From positions 1,798,001 through 1,862,000 of the forward strand of contig NZ_CP195191.1 of the NCBI RefSeq assembly GCF_051200875.1: 64,000 nt of DNA, read 5' to 3'. Shown in pieces: positions 34,462 through 44,105 of this stretch. This stretch comes from Pseudotabrizicola sp051200875. GTDB taxonomy: Bacteria; Pseudomonadota; Alphaproteobacteria; Rhodobacterales; Rhodobacteraceae. The notes under the pieces were generated by a model. The model saw only the letters and a program-made list of their open reading frames with translations. It was not told where the DNA came from and searched no databases. The position numbers were made by a program, and so were the translations under genes. Numbering within the stretch: position 1 is the first letter of the stretch; each line of letters opens with the position of its first letter.

Positions 34462-35733
34462 ATGAAAGAAAAAACCATGCGCCAACCGCTTGCCAGTGAC
34501 GACCTTTCCCCAGACAGTTTCTGGCTGGACGACCCAACACATCGGGCGTGGCTGGCAATGGATACGCGGCGCCAGTTCGATTTCTTTCGCACCAGCCTTG
34601 CAGCAGATGGCGGTTTCCATGTGTTGGGCTATGACGGAGTTCCTTTGGAAAGCCGCGTTCAGGAACTTCACACGACCACACGGCTTGTGCATTCCTACGC
34701 ACTTGGGCGCGCTGCAGGCGAGGTGAACTGCGAGGCGATGATCGATCAAGGTATGGCCTATCTTTGGTCGCACCATCGCGACAACGCCCATGGTGGTTAT
34801 CTTTGGGCGCTGGACGGCTCGCAAATTCACGATGAACGCAAGCTCGCATATGGTCATGTTTTCGTCTTGCTGGCTGGGTCTTCCGCACGCATGGCGGGCC
34901 ATCCCGAGGCTGACCGTCTGATCGACGACGTATCCGAGATCTTGGACAAGCATTACTGGGAAGACGATCACGGCCTCTTTGCCGATGAGTGGAACCGGGA
35001 TTGGACTCCCTTCTCGACCTATCGCGGAATGAACGCCAATATGCACGGGGTCGAAGCGCTTCTAGCGGCTTTTGAAGCGACGGGCCGCGATCGATATCTG
35101 AACCGCGCGGGCCGGATTCTTAATTTCTTCCTGCGTCGCATGGCCCCCGCCCACGGCTTCCGCTTGCCCGAACATTACACCAAGGACTGGCAGGTTGACC
35201 CCGGCTATTCCGGAAACCCGATGTTCCGACCCGCTGGCACGACCCCGGGGCACAGTTTTGAACTTGGTCGCCTGATGCTTCAGCATTGGGATCTGTCCGG
35301 CCGCCCCGTCAATGACGCACCTGCAATCGCGCGACGGGTCATCGAAACCGCCCTGACCGATGCTTGGGATCAACAACGCGGTGGTCTGGTTTATACGCTG
35401 GATTTTTCTGGCAAACACGCCATCCCCTCGCGCTACTGGTGGCCCGTGACCGAAGCGATCGGTGCCTTGGCCAGCCTGATCAAGCTGGAGCGCAAGTCCA
35501 AGGATGAGCTTTGGTATCGAAAGCTGTGGGACTTCGCAGACCAGTATTTTGTCGACCACCGGCACGGCGGCTGGTTCCCTGAAATCGATGACGAAGGTGA
35601 GCCTGCCCGCACCCAATTCATGGGCAAGCCCGACATCTATCATTCAGTTCAGGCCACGCTTTTCCCGCTGACGCCGGGCCTCTCGCGCGCTATGGACGAG
35701 CTTGGTTCCAGCTTCGCAAAATCTGGCACCTAG
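34462..35733 (+). CDS. AGE/YihS-type sugar isomerase or epimerase
   Basis: 423 residues, (alpha/alpha)6-barrel N-acylglucosamine 2-epimerase superfamily. TYRGMNANMHGVEALL, GTTPGHSFELGRLMLQ, WWPVTEAIG and KPDIYHSVQ match the active-site segments of YihS-type aldose-ketose isomerases closely. Likely interconverts an aldose and ketose; substrate unknown (mannose, glucose and sulfoquinovose types exist in the family). ATG at 34462 lacks a clear ribosome site, and ATG 34477 is possible. The stop overlaps the convergent tetR stop by 4 nt. Confidence 0.85.
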   Translation: MKEKTMRQPLASDDLSPDSFWLDDPTHRAWLAMDTRRQFDFFRTSLAADGGFHVLGYDGVPLESRVQELHTTTRLVHSYALGRAAGEVNCEAMIDQGMAYLWSHHRDNAHGGYLWALDGSQIHDERKLAYGHVFVLLAGSSARMAGHPEADRLIDDVSEILDKHYWEDDHGLFADEWNRDWTPFSTYRGMNANMHGVEALLAAFEATGRDRYLNRAGRILNFFLRRMAPAHGFRLPEHYTKDWQVDPGYSGNPMFRPAGTTPGHSFELGRLMLQHWDLSGRPVNDAPAIARRVIETALTDAWDQQRGGLVYTLDFSGKHAIPSRYWWPVTEAIGALASLIKLERKSKDELWYRKLWDFADQYFVDHRHGGWFPEIDDEGEPARTQFMGKPDIYHSVQATLFPLTPGLSRAMDELGSSFAKSGT

Positions 35734-36365
35734 GTCACGGCCTGTCCCATAAGTCGCGCGCGGCAACGGTCCATCTCCGCCGCGCTTGGGGCCTGCCCCG
35801 TATAGATCTCAACGTAATGCGGAACCCTCAGCAAGCGGGTTTCTGTGTCCTCGCGTGTCTGCATTGAGATGTAGCCAATCTGCGTCAGGTAAATGGTCCG
35901 CGCCCGGACATCGGCATCTTCCTGGGTATGTCCCCAGCGGACCAACATCGCCGTCAGCGAAGACAGGCGCGCCTGATCGGCCTCCTGCACACGTCGCAAA
36001 AGCTCGGCATCCTGCAGCGCCCAGCCACGCGTAGCGAATTCAAGACGCGAGTCAAAAGCCTGATCTGACAAAAAGCAGCCGATGACGTTCAGCATCGCCT
36101 CGGTTTTGCTTGCAGCATAGGCGTCACAAGCCGCGATCAAAGGCATCGTGGTCCGCTCGGCCCACATCTCCGCCAATGCAGACAGCAGGGCAGAACGATC
36201 CTTGAAAAACCAGTAGAAGCTGGTGCGCGACAACCGCAGGCGCGCCGCAAGGGGCTGTATTTTCACCGCCTCGACGCCCTGCTCTATCAGGGCTTCATAG
36301 GCCGCGCCAAGCCAAAGCTCCCGCGATCCTCGCCACCCGCTGTCCTGTTCGTCGGTCTTTTCCAT
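35730..36365 (-). CDS. TetR-family transcriptional regulator
   Basis: 211 residues. The N-terminal HTH reads ALIEQGVEAVKIQPLAARLR followed by LSRTSFYWFFKDRSALL, typical TetR. A helical ligand-binding domain follows. ATG at 36365 has GAGG 6 nt upstream. It diverges from the flavin oxidoreductase gene across a 126-nt gap with a long dyad, so it is probably the repressor of that gene and of itself. Confidence 0.9.
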   Translation of the reverse strand: MEKTDEQDSGWRGSRELWLGAAYEALIEQGVEAVKIQPLAARLRLSRTSFYWFFKDRSALLSALAEMWAERTTMPLIAACDAYAASKTEAMLNVIGCFLSDQAFDSRLEFATRGWALQDAELLRRVQEADQARLSSLTAMLVRWGHTQEDADVRARTIYLTQIGYISMQTREDTETRLLRVPHYVEIYTGQAPSAAEMDRCRARLMGQAVT

Positions 36366-36401
36366 TGCCTCAACCTACGGTCAGAAAGTAGGCAATACAA
36401 G

Positions 36402-36446
36402 AAAATGTTCACCTATGATCTTAAACTTGACAGTTATGAACATTTT
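36402..36446. promoter_or_regulatory. 10-bp inverted repeat, candidate TetR operator
   Basis: AAAATGTTCA (36402-36411) and TGAACATTTT (36437-36446) are perfect reverse complements with a 25-nt spacer containing TTGACA. They lie between the divergent tetR and oxidoreductase genes. Either half could be one operator or both ends could be bridged. An ATG at 36405 within the left arm is not used as a start. Confidence 0.65.
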
Positions 36447-36491
36447 GAGGAATCTTCTCCCCATGCACCCTCGAACGCGCAAGGTCTCGCC

Positions 36492-38543
36492 ATGTCCGCC
36501 TCCTCAAACGATCCGCTCCTTCAGCCTTATCAGCTAAAGCATCTGACCCTGAAAAACCGGATCATGACGACCAGCCATGAACCCGCCTATCCCGAAAACG
36601 GGATGCCGACGGATCGCTACCGCGCCTACCACGTCGAGCGAGCGAAGGCCGGGGTTGGCTTAACCATGACTGCGGGCTCGGCAACTGTCTCCAAAGACAG
36701 CCCACCTCTCTTTAACAATATCCTCGCCTACAAGGATGAGGTCGTGGGGTGGATGAAGCGCCTGACCGACGAATGCCACGACCACGGTTGCGCTGTGATG
36801 ATCCAATTGACCCACCTTGGCCGCCGCACAACATGGGCCAAAGGGAACTGGCTTCCCTCCGTATCCTCAGGGCCAGAACGCGAACCGTCGCACCGCGCCT
36901 TTCCCAAGGTGGTAGAAGAATGGGACATTGCCCGCATTATTCAAAACTACGCAGATGCAGCCGAACGCATGGCGGCAGCCGGCCTCGATGGGATCGAATT
37001 GGAATGTTACGGCCATCTTATGGATCAATTCGTCTCTCCTTTGACGAATACGCTGGAAGGTGGGCGCTATAGCGGAGCTACATTGGAAACGCGCACGAAT
37101 TTCGCAATGGACGTGATTGGCGCGATCCGCGAACAAGTGCCGAAAGACTTTCTAATTGGCGTTCGCTATGCGGCCGATGAGGTTGAAGAGGGCGGCACCA
37201 CGGCAGATGAAGGCATCGCTTTTGGCAAACGCATGCGTGACAGCGGCATGGTCGATTTCCTGAACGTGATCCGGGGCCGCATCCACACCGATGTCGCGAT
37301 GACCGATGTGATCCCTGTCGGTGGCATGAAATCCGCGCCCCATCTGGATTTCGCCGGCCGCGTCAAGGCCGAGGTCGGACTGCCCACTTTCCATGCAGCT
37401 CGTATTCCCGATGTCGCGACCGCCCGTCATGCCATCGCCACCGGGCAACTTGACCTTGTGGGCATGACGCGCGCGCACATGGCCGACCCGCATCTGGTTC
37501 AGAAAATCCGCGAAGGACGCGAACACGATATTCGCCCCTGTGTCGGAGCCACCTATTGCCTTGACCGGATCTATGGCGCGGGCGAGGCACTGTGCATCCA
37601 CAACCCAGCCACTGGGCGCGAACTAACGATGCCGCACAGCATAACGGCGGCGCCAAGCAAAAAACGGGTCGTCGTGGTGGGCGCAGGCCCCGGTGGACTT
37701 GAGGCCGCCCGCGTTGCCGCTGAGCGTGGACACGAAGTCATCGTGTTTGAAGCCGCTGGGCAAGCTGGTGGGCAAGTGCGGCTTACCGCGCAAACTAAGC
37801 GGCGGTCCGAGATGATTGGCATCATTGATTGGCGCATGTCGCAATGCGCCGCGCGCGACGTCGAATTCCGCTTCAACACATGGGCCGAAGCCGCGGATGT
37901 GACGGCACTTGAACCGGATGTCGTCATAATCGCGACCGGAGGCCTGCCCCAGAAAGACATTTTGAAAGAGGGTAACGACCTGACCGTTTCGGCTTGGGAC
38001 ATCCTTTCCGGCGATGTGAAGCCGGGCAAGGATGTGCTGATCTACGACGAAACCGGCGACCATGCGGCGCTTCAGGCAGCAGATGTCTTGGCCGCAGCAG
38101 GCGCAAAGGTCGAAATCGCCACCCGAGACCGCACCTTCTCGGGCGATGTCATGGCGATGAATCTTGTCCCCTATATGCGGACCTTACAGGAAAAAGATGT
38201 TACTTTTACCGTCACTTGGCTGCTTAAACAGGCGTCGCGCTCGGGAAACCGGATCAAGGCCACAATGGGAACCGACTATTCGTCCTTTACGCGTGACAAG
38301 GATTACGACCAGATCGTCGTGAACGCTGGCACCCTGCCAAACGCCCAAATCTACTTCGATCTGAAGCCGCTCTCGGTCAATCTTGGCGAGGTAGACCAAG
38401 ACGCCCTTATCGAAGGACGCCCGCAAGAGATCCGCACGAACCCGGAAGGCCGTTTCCAACTCTTCCGCATTGGGGATGCAGTCTCGTCGCGCAACATCCA
38501 TGCCGCGATCTACGATGGCCTGCGCTACATAAAAGACCTCTGA
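36492..38543 (+). CDS. NADH:flavin oxidoreductase, stachydrine/dimethylglycine demethylase type
   Basis: 683 residues. The N-terminal old-yellow-enzyme barrel binds FMN (YQLKHLTLKNRIMTTSHEPA, QLTHLGRR). The C-terminal half is FAD/NAD binding (VVVVGAGPGGLEAARVAA). The [4Fe-4S] motif of trimethylamine dehydrogenase relatives is C350, A353, C356, C368: the second Cys is Ala. This variant may be family-typical for N-methyl-amine demethylases. The start at 36492 is preferred because upstream codons include the operator. Likely removes methyl groups from a quaternary or tertiary amine; substrate unproven. Confidence 0.85.
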   Translation: MSASSNDPLLQPYQLKHLTLKNRIMTTSHEPAYPENGMPTDRYRAYHVERAKAGVGLTMTAGSATVSKDSPPLFNNILAYKDEVVGWMKRLTDECHDHGCAVMIQLTHLGRRTTWAKGNWLPSVSSGPEREPSHRAFPKVVEEWDIARIIQNYADAAERMAAAGLDGIELECYGHLMDQFVSPLTNTLEGGRYSGATLETRTNFAMDVIGAIREQVPKDFLIGVRYAADEVEEGGTTADEGIAFGKRMRDSGMVDFLNVIRGRIHTDVAMTDVIPVGGMKSAPHLDFAGRVKAEVGLPTFHAARIPDVATARHAIATGQLDLVGMTRAHMADPHLVQKIREGREHDIRPCVGATYCLDRIYGAGEALCIHNPATGRELTMPHSITAAPSKKRVVVVGAGPGGLEAARVAAERGHEVIVFEAAGQAGGQVRLTAQTKRRSEMIGIIDWRMSQCAARDVEFRFNTWAEAADVTALEPDVVIIATGGLPQKDILKEGNDLTVSAWDILSGDVKPGKDVLIYDETGDHAALQAADVLAAAGAKVEIATRDRTFSGDVMAMNLVPYMRTLQEKDVTFTVTWLLKQASRSGNRIKATMGTDYSSFTRDKDYDQIVVNAGTLPNAQIYFDLKPLSVNLGEVDQDALIEGRPQEIRTNPEGRFQLFRIGDAVSSRNIHAAIYDGLRYIKDL

Positions 38544-38636
38544 TCTCGGTGAACCAAATGCTGGGTCGGCGCGTTGCCCTTACAGATTGGGCAACCGCTG
38601 CCTATGTACTGGCGACTGAACCGACAGGAGGCTTTG

Positions 38637-39080
38637 ATGAAATCACATTTGCTGGCACTTGCCATTTCCCTTGCCCCCATGGGCGCCGTGGCGGAAGAAG
38701 TGGGCCGCGTGGGGGTCGATTGGGTCGGCAATGATATCATCATCGACGCCTTCCCCGATCCAAAGGTCCAAGGGGTGACCTGCCATGTCGCCTACTTTGA
38801 CCGTTCAGTGATTGACCGCCTGTCAAACGGCAACTGGTTTGAAGACCCCAGCTATTCCGCTGTCGATTGCACACAAACTGGGCCGATTTCGGTGGGTGAC
38901 ATTGATCGAGGGGACGATGGCGAAACCGTCTTTTCTGAACGTCAGTCGCTGGTCCTGAAATCGCTGAAGGTTACCCGGATCTATGACGCCAAGAACGATG
39001 CCTTGATCTATCTGGCCCATGCTAGCGAACTGACCCAAGGCTCTGGCAAGATGTCGATTTCGGTGATCCCGCTGCCATAG
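38637..39080 (+). CDS. creA: CreA family periplasmic protein
   Basis: 147 residues. Signal peptide MKSHLLALAISLAPMGAVA, then the CreA signature (VGRVGVDWVGNDIIIDAFPD, VTCHVAYF). ATG at 38637 with GGAG 10 nt upstream. The family is conserved in Proteobacteria, but its function is not established. No operon partner is visible; the preceding gene ends 93 nt earlier. Confidence 0.9.
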   Translation: MKSHLLALAISLAPMGAVAEEVGRVGVDWVGNDIIIDAFPDPKVQGVTCHVAYFDRSVIDRLSNGNWFEDPSYSAVDCTQTGPISVGDIDRGDDGETVFSERQSLVLKSLKVTRIYDAKNDALIYLAHASELTQGSGKMSISVIPLP

Positions 39081-39109
39081 CACCGCTCACGGCCCAATTG
39101 GCCAGGAAA

Positions 39110-39132
39110 GGGGTCGGGAAACTCCCGACCCC
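39110..39132. terminator. Strong hairpin between convergent genes
   Basis: GGGGTCGGGA (39110-39119), AAC, TCCCGACCCC (39123-39132): 10-bp stem with 3-nt loop. No long T-run on the plus strand; the minus strand has TTTCCT after it. Probably a shared terminator for creA and the convergent gene at 39219, although that stop is 87 nt away. Confidence 0.55.
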
Positions 39133-39218
39133 AAAACTCGGTACTTTCACTACGTCAGCGACGGTAGCTGATCCCTACACTAAAGTATAGTTTTAATGCG
39201 GACTGCACACGGGCGTTT

Positions 39219-39842
39219 CTATTGCGTCGGCCTGATCCGCGCAAAAAGCCGCAAAGCGTGGGACGGATCATGCGCTACCATGGGCATCACCGGGTCGTAT
39301 CCGGCCCTGATCAAATCGCCAATCTCTGGCCGCAAAACCACGCCATCCCCGGCCCTTGCCAAGGGTGAGGCATCCTGAAAGGCACGATCACTCCACAACA
39401 GGATCGACTGTACCGCCTGGCTCAGCGCCAATGTTTCTGCCGGAACATCTGACAAATGTGCGTCCATCCGCAGAAAGACGAAACAGGCCTTGATCGCCCC
39501 ATTTTCGTCAAAGCGGAAAATCCGATACTGGTTCGCATCTGCGGCCTCTAGTCGGTCCACCAAAGGCAGTAAATCCGGCACCAAACGGTCCAAATTGGGC
39601 AGATGACGCAACTCGTCCCATTCGCGGAAAAAGAACACCATCAGGTTCGCACCCAATTCGGGGTCTGTTTCGGCCATCTTGTGCTGGGCCAAGGTGACGA
39701 CTGCCTCAAGCGCTCCCTTCACCACCGAAAGAGTCGCATCGTCCACGCCGAAAACCACGGGAACAATTGGTCTGCCCCAGCGGGCAAACAGATAAGATCC
39801 GTCCTTGCGGGTGAACAGGTCTTCGATCGCGTGCGCGTCCAT
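39219..39842 (-). CDS. Conserved hypothetical protein next to dnaG
   Basis: 207 residues, cytoplasmic, no recognised domain. The sequence (DGSYLFARWGRPIVPVVFGV, LMVFFFREWDELRHLPN, RIFRFDENGAIKACFVFLR) reads as one globular domain. ATG at 39842, divergent from dnaG by 119 nt. Function unknown. Confidence 0.75.
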   Translation of the reverse strand: MDAHAIEDLFTRKDGSYLFARWGRPIVPVVFGVDDATLSVVKGALEAVVTLAQHKMAETDPELGANLMVFFFREWDELRHLPNLDRLVPDLLPLVDRLEAADANQYRIFRFDENGAIKACFVFLRMDAHLSDVPAETLALSQAVQSILLWSDRAFQDASPLARAGDGVVLRPEIGDLIRAGYDPVMPMVAHDPSHALRLFARIRPTQ

Positions 39843-39961
39843 GGCAACCTCTCTTGCATGCCTGCGCCCCGATTAGCGCGACCCGTTCGGTCAGACAACC
39901 CAGGCCCATGCATCACCTTTGGCATCTGGACTCGCGCCCCCCAAGACCCGATATTCCCCCC

Positions 39962-41920
39962 ATGTCTCTCCCGCCCGGCTTCCTTGATGAACTCCGCACC
40001 CGCGTGACGCTCTCTCAGATCGTCGGGCGCAAGGTCACTTGGGACATGCGCAAATCGAACATGGCCAAAGGTGACTGGTGGGCCCCATGCCCGTTCCATC
40101 AGGAAAAATCCGCGTCTTTCCACGTCGACGACCGTAAGGGTTTCTACTATTGCTTCGGCTGCCACGCCAAAGGCGATGTACTGACCTTTGTGAAAGAGGC
40201 GGAAAACCTGCCGTTTATAGAAGCAGTCGAATCGCTGGCGCGTGAAGCAGGCATGACCATGCCCGCGCGAGACCCTCAGGCCGCCGAAAAGGCTGACCGC
40301 CGCACCCAACTGTCCGAAGTGATGGAAGAGGCGGTGAAATGGTTCCGTCTGCAATTGAAAACCTCAGCCGCAGCTGACGCCCGCGCTTATCTCGCCAAAC
40401 GTGGCCTGTCCGAGGCCGCGCAGGACCGCTGGGAAATTGGCTTTGCCCCTGATGGCTGGCACGGTCTGCAACTGGCGATGAAACAAAAGGGCATCGCTGA
40501 TGATCTCCTGATCGACACCGGCCTTTGCGTCAGGTCAGAGAAGGGCGGCAAGTCAAACGACCCCTATGACCGGTTCCGCAATCGCATCATGTTTCCCATC
40601 CGCGATGGCCGTGGTCGTGCCATTTCTTTTGGCGGCCGGGCGATGGACCCGAAGGACAATGCCAAATATCTGAACGGCCCCGAAACCCCGCTTTTCGACA
40701 AGGGCCGCAACCTCTTTAATCAGGCCCCCGCACGCGAAGCTGCGGGGAAGGGCATGCCCCTGATCGTCGCCGAAGGCTATATGGATGTCATCGCCCTTTC
40801 CGAGGCAGGCTTTCGCGCCGCCGTGGCGCCGCTTGGCACCGCCGTCACCGAAGACCAGTTGCGCCTCTTGTGGCGCATTTCACATGAACCCATCATCGCT
40901 CTGGACGGCGATGCCGCCGGCATCCGCGCCGCCCTGCGGGTCATCGACCTTGCCCTGCCGCTACTAGAGGCCGGAAAGGGCCTGCGCTTCGCAGTGCTAC
41001 CTCCCGGCCTCGACCCCGATGACCTGATCAAACAACAGGGCGCGCCCGCCATGCAAAAAGTGCTGGACGAGGCGCAGCCGATGGTCCGCCTGCTGTGGGA
41101 CCGTGAAATCGAAGGGCGAGATTTTTCCTCGCCTGAGACACAAGCTGCGCTTGAGGCGCGCCTTGTTGCATTAACGGAAAAGATTTCAAATCCTATACTT
41201 AAGAAGCGGTATAGCGACCTCCTTTTCAAAATGCGTGAAGAGCTTTTCCGCTCAGCGAATTGGAAAACGTCAACCGCACATAGGAAGCGCGGCAAAGAAA
41301 AGGTAAATGTCTCCGGTCCAGTCCGGTCGACCAAGAACAGCCTGCTCGCGGCTGCCCCTGAGGTAATTCAAGACGCTCTTCGAGAAGCTGTGATTCTCTC
41401 AGGCTGCATCTATCACCCGCACCTGATCCCCCGCTTTGAGTCGTCACTCGAGCGGTTGGAATTCCGCGGCGAGGGTCATGACCTGCTTCGCAATCTCATC
41501 CTCTATCACCAAGCTGCGCCCGACCTGCTGGCCGTCCTGATGGCCGAGGCCCCATTGCCAACCGAGGCCGTGATCTACCACCCGCATGTGCGCATCACTA
41601 CGTCACTAAAGCCCGAGGCCGACCCTGAACTGGCCGAAGCTTGCCTTGCCGAAGCCTTCGCCCGGCTTCAGGCCGACCGTGCGCACCACCTTGAAATTCT
41701 TGAAGCGACTGACGATCTAGAAGGCGTGGCCGATGAGGGCCTTACATGGCGACTCTCAAAAGCAGCCGAGGCTCGTCATTCGGCGGCGCGTGGTCCGCAA
41801 GACAGCAAAGGTGATTCTGTGCTGGCCCCCAATGGGGTCGAACTGGACCGTGATGAATTGGAGCGCGCTCGCAGATTGCATGATTCGATCGACTTCACCC
41901 GCGGAGGACGCAAGCATTGA
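39962..41920 (+). CDS. dnaG: DNA primase
   Basis: 652 residues. It makes RNA primers at the replication fork. The CHC2 zinc finger is CPFH...CFGCH (about residues 40-64). The TOPRIM catalytic core contains VAEGYMDVIAL and ALDGDAAG. The C-terminal helicase-interaction region follows. Start MSLPPGFLDELRTR at 39962; an upstream frame extension overlaps the divergent gene. The segment 41163-41440, between the core and the C-terminal domain, has lower GC and rare codons (TTA, ATA, AGG, CGA) unlike the rest of the gene. rpoD follows in the usual order. Confidence 0.95.
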   Translation: MSLPPGFLDELRTRVTLSQIVGRKVTWDMRKSNMAKGDWWAPCPFHQEKSASFHVDDRKGFYYCFGCHAKGDVLTFVKEAENLPFIEAVESLAREAGMTMPARDPQAAEKADRRTQLSEVMEEAVKWFRLQLKTSAAADARAYLAKRGLSEAAQDRWEIGFAPDGWHGLQLAMKQKGIADDLLIDTGLCVRSEKGGKSNDPYDRFRNRIMFPIRDGRGRAISFGGRAMDPKDNAKYLNGPETPLFDKGRNLFNQAPAREAAGKGMPLIVAEGYMDVIALSEAGFRAAVAPLGTAVTEDQLRLLWRISHEPIIALDGDAAGIRAALRVIDLALPLLEAGKGLRFAVLPPGLDPDDLIKQQGAPAMQKVLDEAQPMVRLLWDREIEGRDFSSPETQAALEARLVALTEKISNPILKKRYSDLLFKMREELFRSANWKTSTAHRKRGKEKVNVSGPVRSTKNSLLAAAPEVIQDALREAVILSGCIYHPHLIPRFESSLERLEFRGEGHDLLRNLILYHQAAPDLLAVLMAEAPLPTEAVIYHPHVRITTSLKPEADPELAEACLAEAFARLQADRAHHLEILEATDDLEGVADEGLTWRLSKAAEARHSAARGPQDSKGDSVLAPNGVELDRDELERARRLHDSIDFTRGGRKH

Positions 41921-42063
41921 CCCGAGATAATCCGGCATTCTGACCTCAGTTGCCAAGAAAATGGCCTCAAAGCCTTTAACCTGCTGTGATTCGCGTTATT
42001 GATTCGAAAACAGCGACTCGATTCGCGCGCACGCCCCGAGATCACGCCCGTCAAGGAGCAGAC

Positions 42064-44064
42064 ATGGCCCTGAAAGACACCGACGACGCCAAGCCCGAAG
42101 CCGAAGCAGAAGACGTTTCCTTCGACATGAGCCAGGCCGCGGTCAAAAAGATGATCGCTGACGCCAAAGAGCGTGGCTACATCACCTACGAACAGCTCAA
42201 TCAGGTCATGCCGCCGGAACAGGTTTCGGGCGAGCAGATCGAAGACGTCATGGCGATGCTGTCCGAAATGGGCATCAACGTCATCGAAGACGACGAAGCC
42301 GAAGAGGGCGAAACACCCGCTGGCGGCGAATTGGTCGAAACCTCGACCTCGCGCGAAGTGGCTGTTGTTGGCGCGGCAACCGAAACGCTTGACCGCACCG
42401 ATGACCCGGTTCGTATGTATCTGCGCGAAATGGGCTCAGTCGAGCTTCTGTCCCGCGAAGGCGAAATTGCCATCGCAAAGCGGATCGAGGCTGGCCGAAA
42501 CACAATGATCCTCGGGCTGTGCGAAAGCCCACTGACCTTTCAGGCCATCACCATCTGGCGCGACGAACTTCTGAACGAAGACATTCTGCTGCGCGACGTC
42601 ATCGACCTCGAAGCCACCTTCGGCCGGAACCTCGATGGCGACGACGAAATGGATGGCCCGGAACTGGACGGCGTCTCGGTCGAAAGTGGCGAGAGTGCGC
42701 CGCGCCGCCAAAGCAGCGCCGAACCGGAACTGGATGCCGATGGCAACCCGATCATGCGTCAGGACGACGACGACGAGGACGACGACGCCTCGAACATGTC
42801 GCTTGCCGCTATGGAAGCCGCACTGAAACCCAAGGTTCTTGAAACGCTGGAAGTGATCGCCCGCGACTACGTCAAACTGTCGGAAATGCAGGACGCGCGG
42901 ATGAACGCCGCGCTCTCCAAGCGTCAGGTCTTCTCGGTCGAAGACGAAGCCGCCTATCAAAAGCTGCGTTCGGAAATCGTGACCTTGGTGAACGAACTTC
43001 ACCTGCACAACAACCGGATCGAGGCCCTGATCGACCAGCTTTACGGCATCAACCGCCGCATCATGTCGATCAACTCGGGCATGGTGAAACTGGCAGACAA
43101 TGCCCGCATCAATCGTCAGGAATTCATCGCCGAATATCAGGGCTATGAGCTTGACCCGACCTGGCTGGACCGCATGGCCGACAAATCGGGCCGCGGCTGG
43201 CAGATGCTGATGGAGAAATACCGCGACAAGGTGGAAGAGCTCCGCAACGACATGGCGCAAGTCGGCCAGTATATCGGCGTCGACATCTCTGAATTCCGCC
43301 GCATCGTGAATCAGGTGCAAAAGGGCGAAAAAGAAGCCCGTCAGGCCAAGAAGGAAATGGTCGAGGCCAACCTGCGTCTCGTGATTTCCATCGCCAAGAA
43401 ATACACCAACCGCGGGTTGCAGTTCCTTGACCTCATTCAGGAAGGCAACATCGGCCTCATGAAGGCGGTCGACAAGTTCGAATACCGCCGTGGTTACAAG
43501 TTCTCGACCTATGCGACATGGTGGATCCGTCAGGCCATCACCCGCTCGATCGCCGATCAGGCCCGCACCATCCGTATTCCGGTGCACATGATCGAAACGA
43601 TCAACAAGCTGGTCCGCACCGGACGCCAGATGCTGCACGAAATCGGCCGCGAGCCGACACCGGAAGAACTGGCCGAAAAGCTGCAAATGCCGCTGGAAAA
43701 GGTTCGCAAGGTGATGAAGATCGCAAAGGAACCGATTTCTCTGGAAACCCCGATTGGCGACGAAGAAGACAGCCAGCTTGGCGATTTCATCGAAGACAAG
43801 AACGCGATCCTGCCGCTGGACAGCGCAATTCAGGAAAACCTGAAGGAAACCACGACCCGCGTGTTGGCCTCCCTCACCCCCCGCGAAGAACGCGTGCTCC
43901 GCATGCGCTTTGGCATCGGCATGAACACCGACCACACGCTGGAAGAGGTCGGCCAGCAGTTCAGCGTCACCCGCGAACGTATCCGCCAGATCGAGGCGAA
44001 GGCGCTGCGGAAGCTGAAACACCCCAGCCGCAGCCGCAAACTCCGCAGCTTCCTTGACCAGTAA
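42064..44064 (+). CDS. rpoD: Primary sigma factor sigma-70
   Basis: 666 residues. Region 1.1 is at the start, and a long acidic spacer (DDDDEDDDASN) typical of alphaproteobacterial RpoD separates 1.2 and 2. Region 2 has RRGYKFSTYATWWIRQAITR and region 4.2 VTRERIRQIEAKALRKLKHP. Start ATG 42064 follows AAGGAG by 5 nt; a longer frame from 41986 has no such site. It sits 143 nt after dnaG and ends at a strong terminator. Confidence 0.97.
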   Translation: MALKDTDDAKPEAEAEDVSFDMSQAAVKKMIADAKERGYITYEQLNQVMPPEQVSGEQIEDVMAMLSEMGINVIEDDEAEEGETPAGGELVETSTSREVAVVGAATETLDRTDDPVRMYLREMGSVELLSREGEIAIAKRIEAGRNTMILGLCESPLTFQAITIWRDELLNEDILLRDVIDLEATFGRNLDGDDEMDGPELDGVSVESGESAPRRQSSAEPELDADGNPIMRQDDDDEDDDASNMSLAAMEAALKPKVLETLEVIARDYVKLSEMQDARMNAALSKRQVFSVEDEAAYQKLRSEIVTLVNELHLHNNRIEALIDQLYGINRRIMSINSGMVKLADNARINRQEFIAEYQGYELDPTWLDRMADKSGRGWQMLMEKYRDKVEELRNDMAQVGQYIGVDISEFRRIVNQVQKGEKEARQAKKEMVEANLRLVISIAKKYTNRGLQFLDLIQEGNIGLMKAVDKFEYRRGYKFSTYATWWIRQAITRSIADQARTIRIPVHMIETINKLVRTGRQMLHEIGREPTPEELAEKLQMPLEKVRKVMKIAKEPISLETPIGDEEDSQLGDFIEDKNAILPLDSAIQENLKETTTRVLASLTPREERVLRMRFGIGMNTDHTLEEVGQQFSVTRERIRQIEAKALRKLKHPSRSRKLRSFLDQ

Positions 44065-44066
44065 AG

Positions 44067-44096
44067 AAAAGCGCCCCAAGGGGCGCTTTTTGTTTT
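44067..44096 (+). terminator. Intrinsic terminator of rpoD
   Basis: AAAAGCGCCCC (44067-44077), AA, GGGGCGCTTTT (44080-44090) followed by TGTTTT. An 11-bp stem with a U-rich tail. Confidence 0.9.
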
Positions 44097-44105
44097 GGAT
44101 TGCTT

